Shown here piece after piece: positions 48,291-58,430 of a stretch of DNA of 64,000 bases. Position numbers and translations under genes: made by a program. The notes under the pieces are model-generated. The model was not told where the DNA came from. It made no database searches and worked only from the letters and a program-made list of their open reading frames with translations. Location: NCBI RefSeq assembly GCF_032884065.1, contig NC_088873.1:37683823-37747822 (forward strand), read 5' to 3'. Position 1 is the stretch's first letter. Every line of letters begins with the position of its first letter. The DNA comes from Artemia franciscana (Eukaryota > Arthropoda > Branchiopoda > Anostraca > Artemiidae).

Positions 48291-51200
48291 GTAGGTTTGC
48301 CCTTCTATTTTTGATTTTTAGTCCCTAACAATTCTTAAGACGGATAGGGCATGTTTTACGGATGAAGTATATTAGGCTTCCAAAAATCGTGTTTTCGCCA
48401 TCCTTTTAGGGGTCAAGTGGAAAGTAGGACGTCTTCGAATGGGTTAAGAAGATATCAAATTGAACACTTTGGGTGGGGAGGGGGAGGATGAGCGTGCACA
48501 GTTCTGTTCACCTCAGGTGGCTTGGTACTGCGATGATTGTTTAGTTGGAGCAGCACTAGTATGCCACTATTCTTCTATTTCCAGCGTAAAGGGGGTATCT
48601 AATAATCAAGAAATTGCCGCCTTCGTGATCCACCGAGTTAAGATGCGTTTTATTTACTTGTAAAGTTAGCATTGACGTAAATATATATGTGGCTACCCCC
48701 TCCCCCACCGAATTCATACTACCCTAAACAGTTCTCAAAATCAAGTGTACATTTAATTAATGACAGAAACTCGTCAATCAGCCCCCCTCCCCTGTAGTTT
48801 GTTCCCCCCAGAAAATTCCTAGCTATACGCTCTATAACTATAATACTAAGTGGCAGAATGGTTTATACTCTAATCAAATAAACCGTGCAAATTTTGTGAG
48901 TACATCTGCAATACTGTACTGCGAGCAACGATTTTAGCGCGGGTAGGGTCAAAATGGTATTGAGCGGAAATTGAAATAATCAATCAGTTTTAAAACACTG
49001 AAAATTATTTTTGCTGAATTTTGTAATTTCAGGGCCACCGAGGGAATTGTGCTCTATGACGAAAGGGCACCCTGCATAATGTCTGACTGATCAAAATTAA
49101 GTTCAAATTTTAATTGTTCAAATTTAAATAGTACTCTATAAAGTTTTCTGAATTGTTTCTTTGTATGTGTAGATGTTACATAGATTGTTTTATCAGTTTT
49201 GGTAAGTAAATAAGTTTGTAACGCTGAGAAGAGAGGTGGAAAGATTTAAGGTAAAAAAGAAAAAACACCATCGACAAGTTATGTATAAAGCCACAGTTTC
49301 AGAGGACATCCTTTCAGAGGCGGGAATTATGAGAGGACATGTGTCCCCATATATTTTGTCTGTCTCTAGATTTTGAAAATATTTTTAAGGGGGAGGGGAA
49401 TCTTTTGAAAAATGCCCTTTTTGATTTTTTCAATAATAAGAGTAAAAAAAATGCTCCCTCCTACTATATTTTGAAAAACACATTTTGTCCCCTCCCCCTG
49501 CCATTGCATCCTGCTGCACCATTTTTTTTGTTCCTAGAGACATACTCATAGTCCATGCACGAAAAGCACTTATTAGAGACAATATTTAGAAAATTTTTGT
49601 ATTCAAAAAATGCTCCCTCCTACTATATTTTGAAAAACACATTTTGTCCCCTCCCCCTGCCACTGCATCCTGCTGCACAATTTTTTTTTTAGTTCCTAGA
49701 GACATACTCATAGTCCATGCACGAAAAGCACTTATTAGAGACAGTATTTAGAAAATTTTTGTATGCAAAAAATGCTCCCTCCTACTATATTTTGAAAAAC
49801 ACATTTTGTCCCCTCCCCCTGCCACTGCATCCTGCTGCCTAATTTTTTTTAGTTCCTAGAGACATGCTCATAGTCCATGCACGAAAAGCACTTATTAGAG
49901 ACAATATTTAGAAAATTTTTGTATGCAAAAAATGCTCCCTCCTACTATATTTTGAAAAATACATTTTGTCCCCTCCCCCTGTCACTGCATCCTGCTGTAG
50001 AGTTTGTTTTTTTTGTTCCTAGAGACATACTCATAGTCCATGCACGAAAAGCACTTATTAGAGACAGTATTTAGAAAATTTTTGTATGCAAAAAATGCTC
50101 CCTCCTACTATATTTTGAAAAACACATTTTGTCCCCTCCCCCTGCCACTGCATCCTGCTGCCTAATTTTTTTTAGTTCCTAGAGACATACTCATAGTCCA
50201 TGCACGAAAAGCACTTATTAGAGACAGTATTTAGAAAATTTTTGTATGCAAAAAATGCTCCCTCCTACTATATTTTGAAAAATACATTTTGTCCCCTCCC
50301 CCTGCCACTGCATCCTGCTGCAGAATTTTTTTTTTTGTTTCTAGAGACATACTCATAGTCCATGCACGAAAAGCACTTATTAGAGACAGTATTTAGAAAA
50401 TTTTTGTATGCAAAAAATGCTCCCTCCTACTATATTTTGAAAAACACATTTTGTCCCCTCCCCCTGCCACTGCATCCTGCTGCACAATTTTTTTTTTAGT
50501 TCCTAGAGACATACTCATAGTCCATGCACGAAAAGCACTTATTAGAGACAATATTTAGAAAATTTTTGTATGCAAAAAATGCTCCCTCCTACTATATTTT
50601 GAAAAATACATTTTGCCCCTCCCCCTGCCACTGCATCCTGCTGCCTAATTTTTTTTAGTTCCTAGAGACATACTCATAGTCCATGCACGAAAAGCACTTA
50701 TTAGAGACAATATTTAGAAAATTTTTGTATTCAAATGTTGAACAAACCCTGAAACATTCTGAAATATGAAAGTGAATAGCAATACTAAAACATGAAACAA
50801 ATAGGAATTCTCCTATACGAATTTGAAAGGGTATTATCCGTGTCCCTAAACCCCCTGCTCTACAGCCCAAATGTTTCGAAAAGTTATCGACAAAGTAAAC
50901 TGGTTGTATTTGTTGGATTCTAAAATGTTTTCAGGAAAATACTGGCTAAACCTTAGCGTAAATAGTGGGAGAGGAGCAGTGTCTCCAGTATAGGGGAATT
51001 TATGTTAAGTGTTAATTTCACTTTTTACTTTTTTTGGAAAAAAAGTCTTTTATCTAATTCTGAATTACAATGGTAATCTTATCTGTCGTTGACTCTTAAA
51101 TAATGAGGATATTTGGGAAAATAGCTGTTAGGGAAGAGAAATTCGGTTATGAAAATTTACTAGGATTGTCAAGATTCGGGAAACGTTATTCGGATCATGG

Positions 51201-51568
51201 AAAATAATTTCTTTTTTTAAGTTGTTTAGATAAACTAAACGAATTGGGTATTTTATTTTGGCTAATACTATTAATTACGGTTACGATATTCCAAAATAGT
51301 TCAGGAGAAGTTATGCGCTGTGCTTATTCGGAAAAGTACTAAAGTACCACCTTGTACTTCATACTACACAGTCCAGCAAAGACTACGCCTCTTTTTATGG
51401 CAATTTGGGTCGTATTTCCTCAATAACATTAACAATAAAAACTTGCAAATGAGTTATTTTTTATCTATTTCACCTAAAGCGTCTGCTATATACTGTTAAT
51501 TTTATTATTTTATTCCATCTCTTTTCATCTCCATCTCATTTTACTTTATTCCACCTCTTTAATTGCAG
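48291..51568 (+). other. Intron 1 of the CENP-B-like gene
   Basis: Donor GTAGGT at 48291 and acceptor TTTAATTGCAG ending at 51568, both phase 0, join two halves of one HTH domain (GKTQ to ILNIL). The intron holds the 161-bp minisatellite (49438-50733) and a diverged family A end module (50947-51062). A 67-residue frame at 48460 is probably chance. Confidence 0.75.
49438..50733. repeat. Minisatellite, eight units of about 161 bp
   Basis: The word ATGCTCCCTCCTACTATATT recurs at about 49450, 49609, 49769, 49932, 50095, 50256, 50418 and 50579. Each unit also has CATTTTGTCCCCTCCCCCTG, CACTGCATCCTGCTGC, a poly(T) run of variable length, TTCCTAGAGACATACTCAT and CATGCACGAAAAGCACTTAT. Units are nearly identical except for T-run length and few substitutions, for example GACAGTATT or GACAATATT. 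The array lies inside intron 1. Confidence 0.97.
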
Positions 51569-51883
51569 ATACTAAACATTTTGAGTCGACGTGAACGGTA
51601 TCAAAAGGAGTGGGATGTTGTCTGCAAAGTTGGTTTCCTTGGTGGAGGGGCAGACCGAAAAAGGGCTGCTCGCCGAACAGGCAATGAGGAAACAAATCGT
51701 CGAGTGTATGAGTGGTGGAAAGAAGCCGAAGCAACTGGGATTAGAGTAACGGGGCCCTTGCTTCAGAATACAGCCAGATCTATAGCTAGGAAGTTGGGGT
51801 TTTTTAACTTCGCCGCCAGTAATGGTTGGTTAGCAAGTTTTAGGAAAACATACGGAGTGCAATTGAAGCATGATCTCGCTATG
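51569..51883 (+). CDS. CENP-B/Tigger-like DNA-binding protein, exon 2
   Basis: This encodes residues 125-229 in phase 0 (105 codons). The first residues (ILNILSRRERYQKEW) finish the pipsqueak-type HTH of exon 1. Residues about 165-222 fit the CENP-B/Tc5 second HTH, including NRRVYEWWKEA, GPLLQNTARSIARKLG and ASNGWLASFRKTYGV. Borders are a clean TTGCAG acceptor and a GTAAGT donor. The reading frame is intact across the joined exons. The usual next part in Tigger/jerky proteins is a DDE_1 transposase-like domain, which was not found in the window. The gene therefore continues past a long intron or is a short DNA-binding-only protein. Confidence 0.85.
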
Positions 51884-52073
51884 GTAAGTTTTGTTGCTGA
51901 TTCTTTACCAAATGTCTATACTTTTTAGCATAACTCAGATTATATGGTACTACTCCATAAAATGAAGTAGTTTTAGAGCAAGGAATCATGCCACATAAAC
52001 GAAAAATTAGGAAGAAGCATGAACAGGAGTAAAACAAAGCAAAGAAGAAAGGAAAAATATAGAAGACTTCACT

Positions 52074-52190
52074 TCTTCAGTGTGTTTGGTATAATACATA
52101 AGTACCGACTATCCTATTGGGAAGAGATCTTATTGCTACTACTACTACTGCTACTACTGCTTATATATTATACCAAACACAGTCGAGAAG
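52074..52190. mobile_element. Short TIR element with internal triplet tract
   Basis: CTTCAGTGTGTTTGGTATAA at the left is matched in reverse by TATACCAAACACAGTCGAGAAG at the right, around a GCTACT triplet tract. A second copy lies at 56100-56195, and a hybrid third at 56426 shares only the left half before joining a LINE tail. It could be a MITE, or a LINE tail inserted in a small palindrome. Confidence 0.6.
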
Positions 52191-52326
52191 TTTGATGGCT
52201 GTAAGATCTCAGAAAACCTCAGAAAGGAATTAATCTTTCTGGCAGAAATCCTCAGCATTAAAAATTTTGTTGAATTTTGCTTCATTTGGTAATGTTAAAA
52301 TTTAATATGTTTCTTCTTTCATTGAG

Positions 52327-52405
52327 TGATACCTAATCTCGCAATGGTAAGATTTGTCGTTAACTCTTAACTATATGTCTATATTTTTTAGCACAACTAT
52401 ATTTT
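52327..52405 (+). repeat. Diverged duplicate of the exon 2 end and donor site
   Basis: The stretch CTAATCTCGCAATGGTAAGA...TATGTCTATATTTTTTAGCACAACT matches the exon 2 3' edge and following intron (GATCTCGCTATGGTAAGTTT...AATGTCTATACTTTTTAGCATAACT, 51870-51940) at roughly 80%. Only about 10-15 bp of coding sequence is included, and a family A copy cuts it off on the right. Confidence 0.7.
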
Positions 52406-53826
52406 AATGCTGATTTTAAATATATAAGTTTCATCAAGATCAGTTATACCCATCAAAAGTTACGAGCCTGAGAAAATTTGCCTCATCTCAGAAAATAGGA
52501 GGAAACACCCCCTAAAAGTCATGCAATCTTAACGAAAATCACACCATCATATTCAGCGTATCAGAGAACCTTGTTGTAGAAGTTGGTCGGGCAGACCAAC
52601 TTCTCAGGCTCGTAACTGTAGATCAGGCACGTAATTGTAGATAAGAGTCAAGCTCCTATCTACAAAAATGTGGAATTTCGCATTTTTTGCCAGAAGAGAG
52701 ATCACGGATTCGTGTTTATTTGTTTGTTTGTTTTTTTCCCCAGGGGTGATCGTATCGACTTAGTGGTCCTAGACTGTCGCGAGAAGGCTCATTTTAACGG
52801 AAATTAAAAGTTCTAGTGCCCTTTTTAAGTGACCAAAAAAATTGGAGGGCACCTAGGCCCCCTCCCAAGCTCATTTTTTCCCAAAAGGACGTTTTCAGGG
52901 GGATTTTTTTTGTTTAGGGGGGAGGTTTGAGGGGGGGGGAGTTACGTGGGAGGATGTTTTCATGGATAAACTTGTCATGGGGGAAGAGTATTTCAATGAA
53001 GGGGGCTCAGGATTTTCTAGCATTATTTAAAAAAACAGTAAAAAAATTAATATGAAAAGTTTTTTCTATGAAAGTAAGGAGCAGCATTAAAACTTAAGAC
53101 GAACAAAAATTATTACGCATATGAGGGGTTTACCTCCTTGTTATACCTCACTCTTTACGATAAATTATTTTTAGTAATTTCAACTATTTATTCTACGACC
53201 TTTGTGATTCAGAGCTCATTCTTCAGGAGTTGGGACAAGATTTAAGCTTTAGGATAAAAAGCGAGGTATCGACGAGGGTTGAACCCCCTCATACACGCAA
53301 TAAAAACATACGAAGTTCGTTACGTAAATTAATTCGTAAGTTACGTATATTTCTTACCGATGAAAACGTTTGTAAAAAATTAAAAGTTCTAGTTGCTTTT
53401 TTAAGCAATCAAAAAATTGGAGGGCAACTAGGCCTCATCCTTCCTTTTTTCTCAAAATCTTCCAATTAACTGCAATTAATTAATATGCAAATTTCGTTTT
53501 AATTATTTATGAGCGGAGAGCCAAGATCAAAACACGCATTAATTAAAAAATGACCAGAAATTAAATAAAAACAAGTTTAAAACTTAAAACGAACAGAAAT
53601 TACTCCGTATATGAAAGGGGCTTTTCCTCCTCAACGCCCCGCTCTTTACGCTAAAGTTTCTTACTGTTTTAAAAATAGAGTTAAGAGAAAGAGTCAAACT
53701 TTAGCGTAAAGAGCGGGGCGTTGAGGAGGAAAAGCCCCTTTCATATACGAGTAATTTCTTATCGTTTTAAGTTTTAATGTTGCTCCTTACTTTCATTTAA
53801 AAAAAACTTGTTTTTTTTATATAATT
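52402..53826 (+). mobile_element. Family A repeat, 5' truncated, plus strand
   Basis: The terminal hairpin is missing; the copy starts in the body (TTTTAATGCTGATTTTAAATAT). It continues through an end module (53040-53300) to a near-perfect foldback at 53560-53826. A small local repeat around 52575-52640 (AGACCAACTTCTCAGGCTCG) is particular to this copy. It lies in intron 2 if the exon at 59748 is real. Confidence 0.75.
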
Positions 53827-54068
53827 TAACTTATATAGCACCATTCAAAATTCAACGATTCTTCAACAAGGTTAACAGACGATAAATAATTCATTTGTGC
53901 GACATACTTCATTTATGCTAATTATTGTCCAAGAGTTCAAGTCATTAAAAATGTTAATAGAATAATTAAGAGGCTTAATTTTGTACTATATTAACATTTA
54001 CTTCTTAAATTTTATCAAAGAGAATGTCAGTACTATTTTGTCTGTGGGATTGTGCAAACCCAAAAATT

Positions 54069-54802
54069 ATGATTAAATACACAGTGTATATATTAGTCTT
54101 AAGCATTGTGAATGGCAAAAGTGAAAGCGTGAACAGTACTATTCCTGAACATACCCTTCGAGAACCAAGACAACTTTTGCCAAAGAAAATTATTGTTGGC
54201 TATCACAAGAGAACTGGATTAGCCCCCGTTGCAGATGCAGCACAGCCACTATTTTTTTTTTCGTTCCGCAGCCCTCGGTAGCAGTGAAAACTGAAAACAA
54301 TATTGCTTCAAATGCGCAGAACCTGCAACAGCAGTATCAACCAGTGCCGCAATACCCTCAAATCCCAATGCAGGTATATCAACAGCCAATGCAGCAACAG
54401 TATAAATCAGTGAGCTACCAGCAGCCAAAGCAGCAATCCGAACATTCAATGCAGTACCAACCGCAACATGATCAACAAATCCCATATCAACAGTCAATGC
54501 AGAATCAGCAGCAATATCCAATGCAGTACCAACAGCAATATAATCAACCAGTGCAATACCAACAGCAATATAATCAACCAATGCAGTATCAGCAACAATA
54601 TGAACATTCAATTCAATACGAACAGCAACAGAACCAACAAATCCCTTTCCAGCAACCAGTGCAGCTGAGTCATCCACCAGCAAACAAAAAAGACCAGGAT
54701 AAACAACATAACAATTTGCAAACGCAGTTGCAAGCATCAAATGTACATGAATTAGATAATGCAGATGAAAATGCATTTGGCGAGGAAGACATTTCAACTT
54801 AG
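54069..54802 (+). CDS. Candidate secreted glutamine-rich protein, probably two exons
   Basis: The first frame starts at ATG 54069 with a signal-peptide-like N-terminus (MIKYTVYILVLSIVNGKS), then a dibasic-rich stretch (PRQLLPKKIIVGYHKR). The second frame, offset by one base, is about one-third Gln and has YQQQYNQP-type repeats, then an acidic tail (DNADENAFGEEDIST) and TAG at 54800. Between them lie a T-run and TTCCGCAG, which looks like a 3' splice site ending at 54271. In-phase GT donors at 54195 (77-nt intron) or 54228 (44-nt intron) would join the frames, but both donors are weak. A single-base T-run error would also explain the shift. Upstream ATG 54024 is in frame but buries the signal peptide. 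Function is unknown; composition suggests an extracellular structural or matrix protein. Confidence 0.55.
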
Positions 54803-55324
54803 CTTACTGCTTGTGATATTATTTATTTGACGATTTTATTAAAACTGATTAACCATCTTAGATTACTCTATTCGTCTAGTTTTAGTTTTTAGGCTAGTTT
54901 ATCGATGCGATTAGCTAAATTTTCTTGCCCGTCACATTTTCAACTCAGGTTACACTTGTTCCAGTCATTGGCCGCCCGTAAAAAAGTTTGGCTGTATGTT
55001 AAGTAGTGTGGTATAAGAGTTAGAACCTAGAAAAGGCACAGCTTGGAAATTAATTTACTTTCAATCATTTTCTTGATTTCCGACGTAATATGTATTTAGG
55101 GATCTCCCACCCCGCAGAAGAGGCTAGATTGTGACCGGGTATACAAAAGACACGACTCGGACAATGGGTCTTACTTCCCATAAGGCTTGGCTGACTTCCA
55201 ATACCCAACAATCTTGGTTGATTCCTTCACTTTGTTAGATATGCTCATGACTGGAGCTTAGGGATTGCTTTTCACTTCCTCTACAGAGCTTGGATTTGAC
55301 TCCGTTAAATATCAAATATATAAT
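54803..55324. other. Downstream DNA of the Gln-rich gene
   Basis: No second gene was seen. An ATTAAA, a weak variant polyadenylation signal, lies near 54838, about 35 bp after the stop codon. Confidence 0.4.
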
Positions 55325-55572
55325 AAATTGCCCCCTCCTCAATAGCCCACTCTTCAAGCTATGTTTTTAGGGCTTCTATAAAGCTTCTTATTCCAATTCG
55401 ACGGCCCTTGTGTTTCAAAAGTAGTTCTTAAATGATTGGGACAAAAAGTCAAACCTTAGCGTAAAGAGTGAGGGATTGATGAGTGGGCAGCCCACTCTCA
55501 TAAACAGAAAAAATTCTGCTCGATTTAATATTTAACGTTGCTCCTTACTTTTAGTTGAAAGAATGTCTTTAG
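55325..55572 (-). mobile_element. Solo family A foldback end
   Basis: Two inverted arms share the blocks CTCAATAGCCCACTC/GAGTGGGCAGCCCACTC and TAGCGTAAAGAGTGAGG, followed by TTGCTCCTTACTTTTAGTTGAAAGA. It represents only the terminal foldback of family A, with no body. Confidence 0.65.
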
Positions 55573-55944
55573 TACCCATTTTCTGCCACGTGATGTACAT
55601 CTTATAACGTCAGATGTGTCGCGGAGTTCAGACACGCTCGGTACCCTGGGGCGTAATTTGATATGGGGCAGGTGACAACTGCCCTTTCAGACATCGGTTT
55701 GCCCACCCCCCCGACCTCAGTCTGCCTGAGTCAAGTAGAATGTTGATAGTCTGTTAACCTTGTTGAAGAATCATTGAATTTTGAATGGTTCTCTATAAGT
55801 TAAATTAAATAAAAAAAAAAACAAGTTTTTTTAACTGAAAGTAAGGAGCGACATTAAAACTTAAAACGAACAGAAATTACTCCGTATATGAAAGGGGTTT
55901 TTCTTCCTCAACGCCTCGCTCTCAGTTTAACTCTTTCTCTTAAC

Positions 55945-56475
55945 TCTCGGTAAGGTTACGTCGAGTTAGGTTAGGTTACTTTGCCCCCCACCCCCATGTT
56001 GTAAAAATGTATAGCCCAAATTATGTCATGGTATAAAATTCAATATTATATTTTCATCATGTTTTGGCATATTTCATTATGATTAACCTATCTTCACCTC
56101 TTCAGTGTGTTTGGTATAATACATAAGTACCGACTATCCTATTGGGTAGAGATCTTATTGCTACTACTGCTTATATATTATACCAAACACAGTCGAAAAG
56201 TTTGCTCAATGTAAGATCTCAGAAAACCTGTTTCATAACCACAAATGACAGAATGCACCGGGCTTGTATAAATAGGCAAAGTAACCTAACCCGACCTACC
56301 TTACCGTCATTACTCCCCCCCCCTAATGTGAAAATATATAGCCCAAATTATGTTATTATGTAAACTTAAATATTATATTTTCATCATGTTCTGGTATATT
56401 TCATTATGATTAAATTATCTTTACTTCTTCAGTGTGTTTGGTATAGTACACAAGTGCCGACTATCCTATTGGGAA
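55945..56475. repeat. Tandem pair (327-bp period) with inverted AGGTTAGG ends
   Basis: The stretch 55999-56146 recurs at 56326-56475 in direct orientation (TATAGCCCAAATTATGT, ATTATATTTTCATCATGTT, TCAGTGTGTTTGGTAT). GGTAAGGTTACGTCGAGTTAGG at 55949 is matched in reverse by CCTAACCCGACCTACCTTACC at 56284. The tandem copies are therefore separated by an inverted repeat, which fits a small duplicated TIR element. Confidence 0.78.
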
Positions 56476-56484
56476 GAGATCCTA

Positions 56485-56729
56485 TTGCTACTACTGCTAG
56501 CAGCTCACTGTTGCACCAAACCGCTTGATGTCAACACAGCTACTCCTCCACACTAATCTATTCCAATTTTCAATGTTCACCCCACCCCGCAGTGCCAATC
56601 TCCTATTGGGAGTCCATTCCATTCCATCATGTCTCCTGCCATTCAATTCGGAAAGCACCCGCTTCTAGTTTGGTCACAGATGGATGGTCAAAAAGCACAA
56701 TCTTCGGCAGACTGTCATCATTAATGGAT
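56485..56729 (-). mobile_element. LINE 3' end fragment (RTE-like), minus strand
   Basis: Begins with the GCTACTACTGCTAGCAGCTC tail and continues through CACCAAACCGCTTGATGTC-type and GATGGATGGTCAAAAAGCAC-type blocks. It ends where a family A foldback starts. Heavily truncated. Confidence 0.7.
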
Positions 56730-57215
56730 ATTAAATAAAAAAACAAGTTTTTTTTAACTGAAAGTAAGGAGCGATATTAAAACTTAAAACGAACAGAAGT
56801 TATTCCGTGTATGCAAGGGGCTGTTCCTTCCTCAACGTCCCGCTCTTTACGCTAAAGTTTGACTATTTCTCTCAATTCTACTTTATAAAACAGTAAATAA
56901 CTTTAGCGTTAAGAGCGGGACGTTGAGGAAGGAACAGCCCCTTTCATACACGGAGTAATTTCTGTTCGTTGAATCGTTAAGATTCTATGACTTATAGGGG
57001 GTGTTTGCGCCTATTTTCTAGAATAAGGCAAATTTTCTCAGGCTCATAACTTTTGATGGTTAAGACTAAACTTGATGAAACTTATATATTTAAAATCAAC
57101 ATAAAACTGCATTTCTTTTGACGTAACTATTGGTATCAAAATTCCATTTTTAGAGTTTCGGTTACTATTTAGCCGGATGGCTCCTTACTACAGTTCGTTG
57201 CCACGAACTGTTTGA
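56730..57215 (-). mobile_element. Family A deletion derivative, both ends, minus strand
   Basis: The terminal hairpin end lies at 57195-57215 and about 240 bp of adjacent body follow. At 56970 the body jumps straight to the terminal foldback (56730-56970), which ends ATTAAATAAAAAAACAAG. This 486-bp copy keeps both ends and drops everything between, as expected for a compact non-autonomous form. Confidence 0.8.
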
Positions 57216-57724
57216 TGAAGAACTTAACATAGGCGTTAAAACAGATAAGTACCCTCGCATTGTTAAGAAAGATCTTATTTAGCCATCAAAGCGAAGAATA
57301 GTGGACATTCTTGTAAATGTGTACTACCTGCCACAGTACGGATCTTTGTACGTAGGAAAGACCCTTTTTGCAGGGCAAACTCCCAATATTTCATAAACGT
57401 CTGAGGATATTTTCTTGGGTGATTTCTAGGCCCCCAAAAAGTGATTTCTAGGCTAGAACTTTCACAAATTCTCCTGAAGTCTTATGGATGTATGTTTTTA
57501 GGGATTCACCTAAGATGCCACGTAGTATAATCCTTGACAAATAGACGGTAAAAGGTTTTTTGTTTGTAATTATGATAAAATGATATTTATGAAAATGGTA
57601 GATCCAACCATTAAGTATCGAAGGAATGGGTAGGTCGAATATTAAAATGGTTAAAATATAGAAGTTTCAAGAAAAGACGCGTTAATATAAACACACTATT
57701 AAATTCTTTACCTTTTCTTATTGA
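57216..57724. other. Intergenic DNA, no gene seen
   Basis: AT-rich with a short ATATTAAAATGGTTAAAATATAG region near 57640. No exon was recognised. Confidence 0.45.
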
Positions 57725-58010
57725 ACTGCTGCTGCTACTGCTACTAACTCACTGCAGCATCAAGCCGTTTGAAGCCAACATAGCTATGCACGATCCTCCT
57801 CCATGGAAATCCATTCAAAGCAACCCTCTTAACGCCCTCCCAAGAAGTCGCAATTTCTATTAAATCCTTCCTTACGACCTTCTCCAAACCTATTCGGGGA
57901 CAGTCTCCTTTTTGTTTAATCCTAAATGGTTGTCCAGAAAGGACGATCTTTGGCATCTGTTATTCTTGATCCGCAGAACGGGGCGTTGCCATCCAACCTA
58001 AGCATCCTAG
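57725..58010 (-). mobile_element. LINE C-terminal coding remnant (RTE-like), minus strand
   Basis: The minus-strand frame at 57744-57956 (70 codons) matches the very end of RTE-like LINE polyproteins. It reads LPKIVLSGQP-type, then PRIGLEKVVRKDLIEI, TSWEGVKRVALN and WRRIV. The last codons run into the GCTGCTGCTACTGCTACT tail at the left. This copy shows that the triplet tails and CAGCATCAAG-type blocks of all the other copies are LINE 3' ends. Confidence 0.85.
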
Positions 58011-58257
58011 GTATGTTCCTTTTTTTTAAAGCTTATTAGGCTTATGATTTACTTTAAATAAAGAAGCAGAAATTGGACGCGGAAGTGCGGCATTTCGCTT
58101 TTTTCATTCTTGTCCATTCTATTTGTAAACTGTTTGATAATCTAGGGGATTCCCCGTCTCTCATTTGGGCAGGCCTGCTTCTTTCCATCCAATATGCATG
58201 TTATAATTTTCTTTTTTTTTATGCATTAAAGAATAAGTGAATTGCGAATGTACTGTA
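58011..58257. other. Intergenic DNA, no gene seen
   Basis: No recognisable feature lies between the LINE remnant and the MITE-like repeat. Confidence 0.4.
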
Positions 58258-58430
58258 CTCAGGACCGTATCCAGGATTTTTTCGCGATGGGGTTACAAAA
58301 GGATTTTTTCGGGGGGAGGAGGTTATAAAAAAAACGCAAAAAAATTATGTTCGATTTTGTTACGTTTTTACGAGTCGGACAAACATTTTGGGGGTGGGGT
58401 CTTCAAACCCCTTAGATACATCCTTGATTG
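58258..58430 (+). mobile_element. Short MITE-like repeat with CCGTATC ends
   Basis: The second copy of the element at 13600-13805, in opposite orientation. It starts CAGGACCGTATCCAGGA and ends CCTTAGATACATCCTTGA. The shared centre reads TTTTGTTACGTTTTTACGAG and both copies carry a long G-run beside it. Confidence 0.6.

Larger units (their letters stand above)
53678..55947. repeat. Inverted repeat with 200-bp arms enclosing the Gln-rich gene
   Basis: The left arm 53678-53880 and right arm 55749-55947 are reverse complements. Each has half of a family A foldback plus about 55 bp that is not part of family A elsewhere (GTTAACCTTGTTGAAGAATC or its complement). The right arm lacks about 12 bp around the CGCTAAAGT block. 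The loop is 1,868 bp and contains the candidate secreted protein gene. Confidence 0.88.

Noticed and set aside
49438..50733. CRISPR-like array
   Set aside because: The units are continuous 161-bp tandem repeats without unique spacers, in animal DNA.
54249..54797. 182-residue Ala/Val-rich frame on the minus strand
   Set aside because: It is the antisense shadow of the CAG/CAA-rich Gln repeats of the plus-strand gene.
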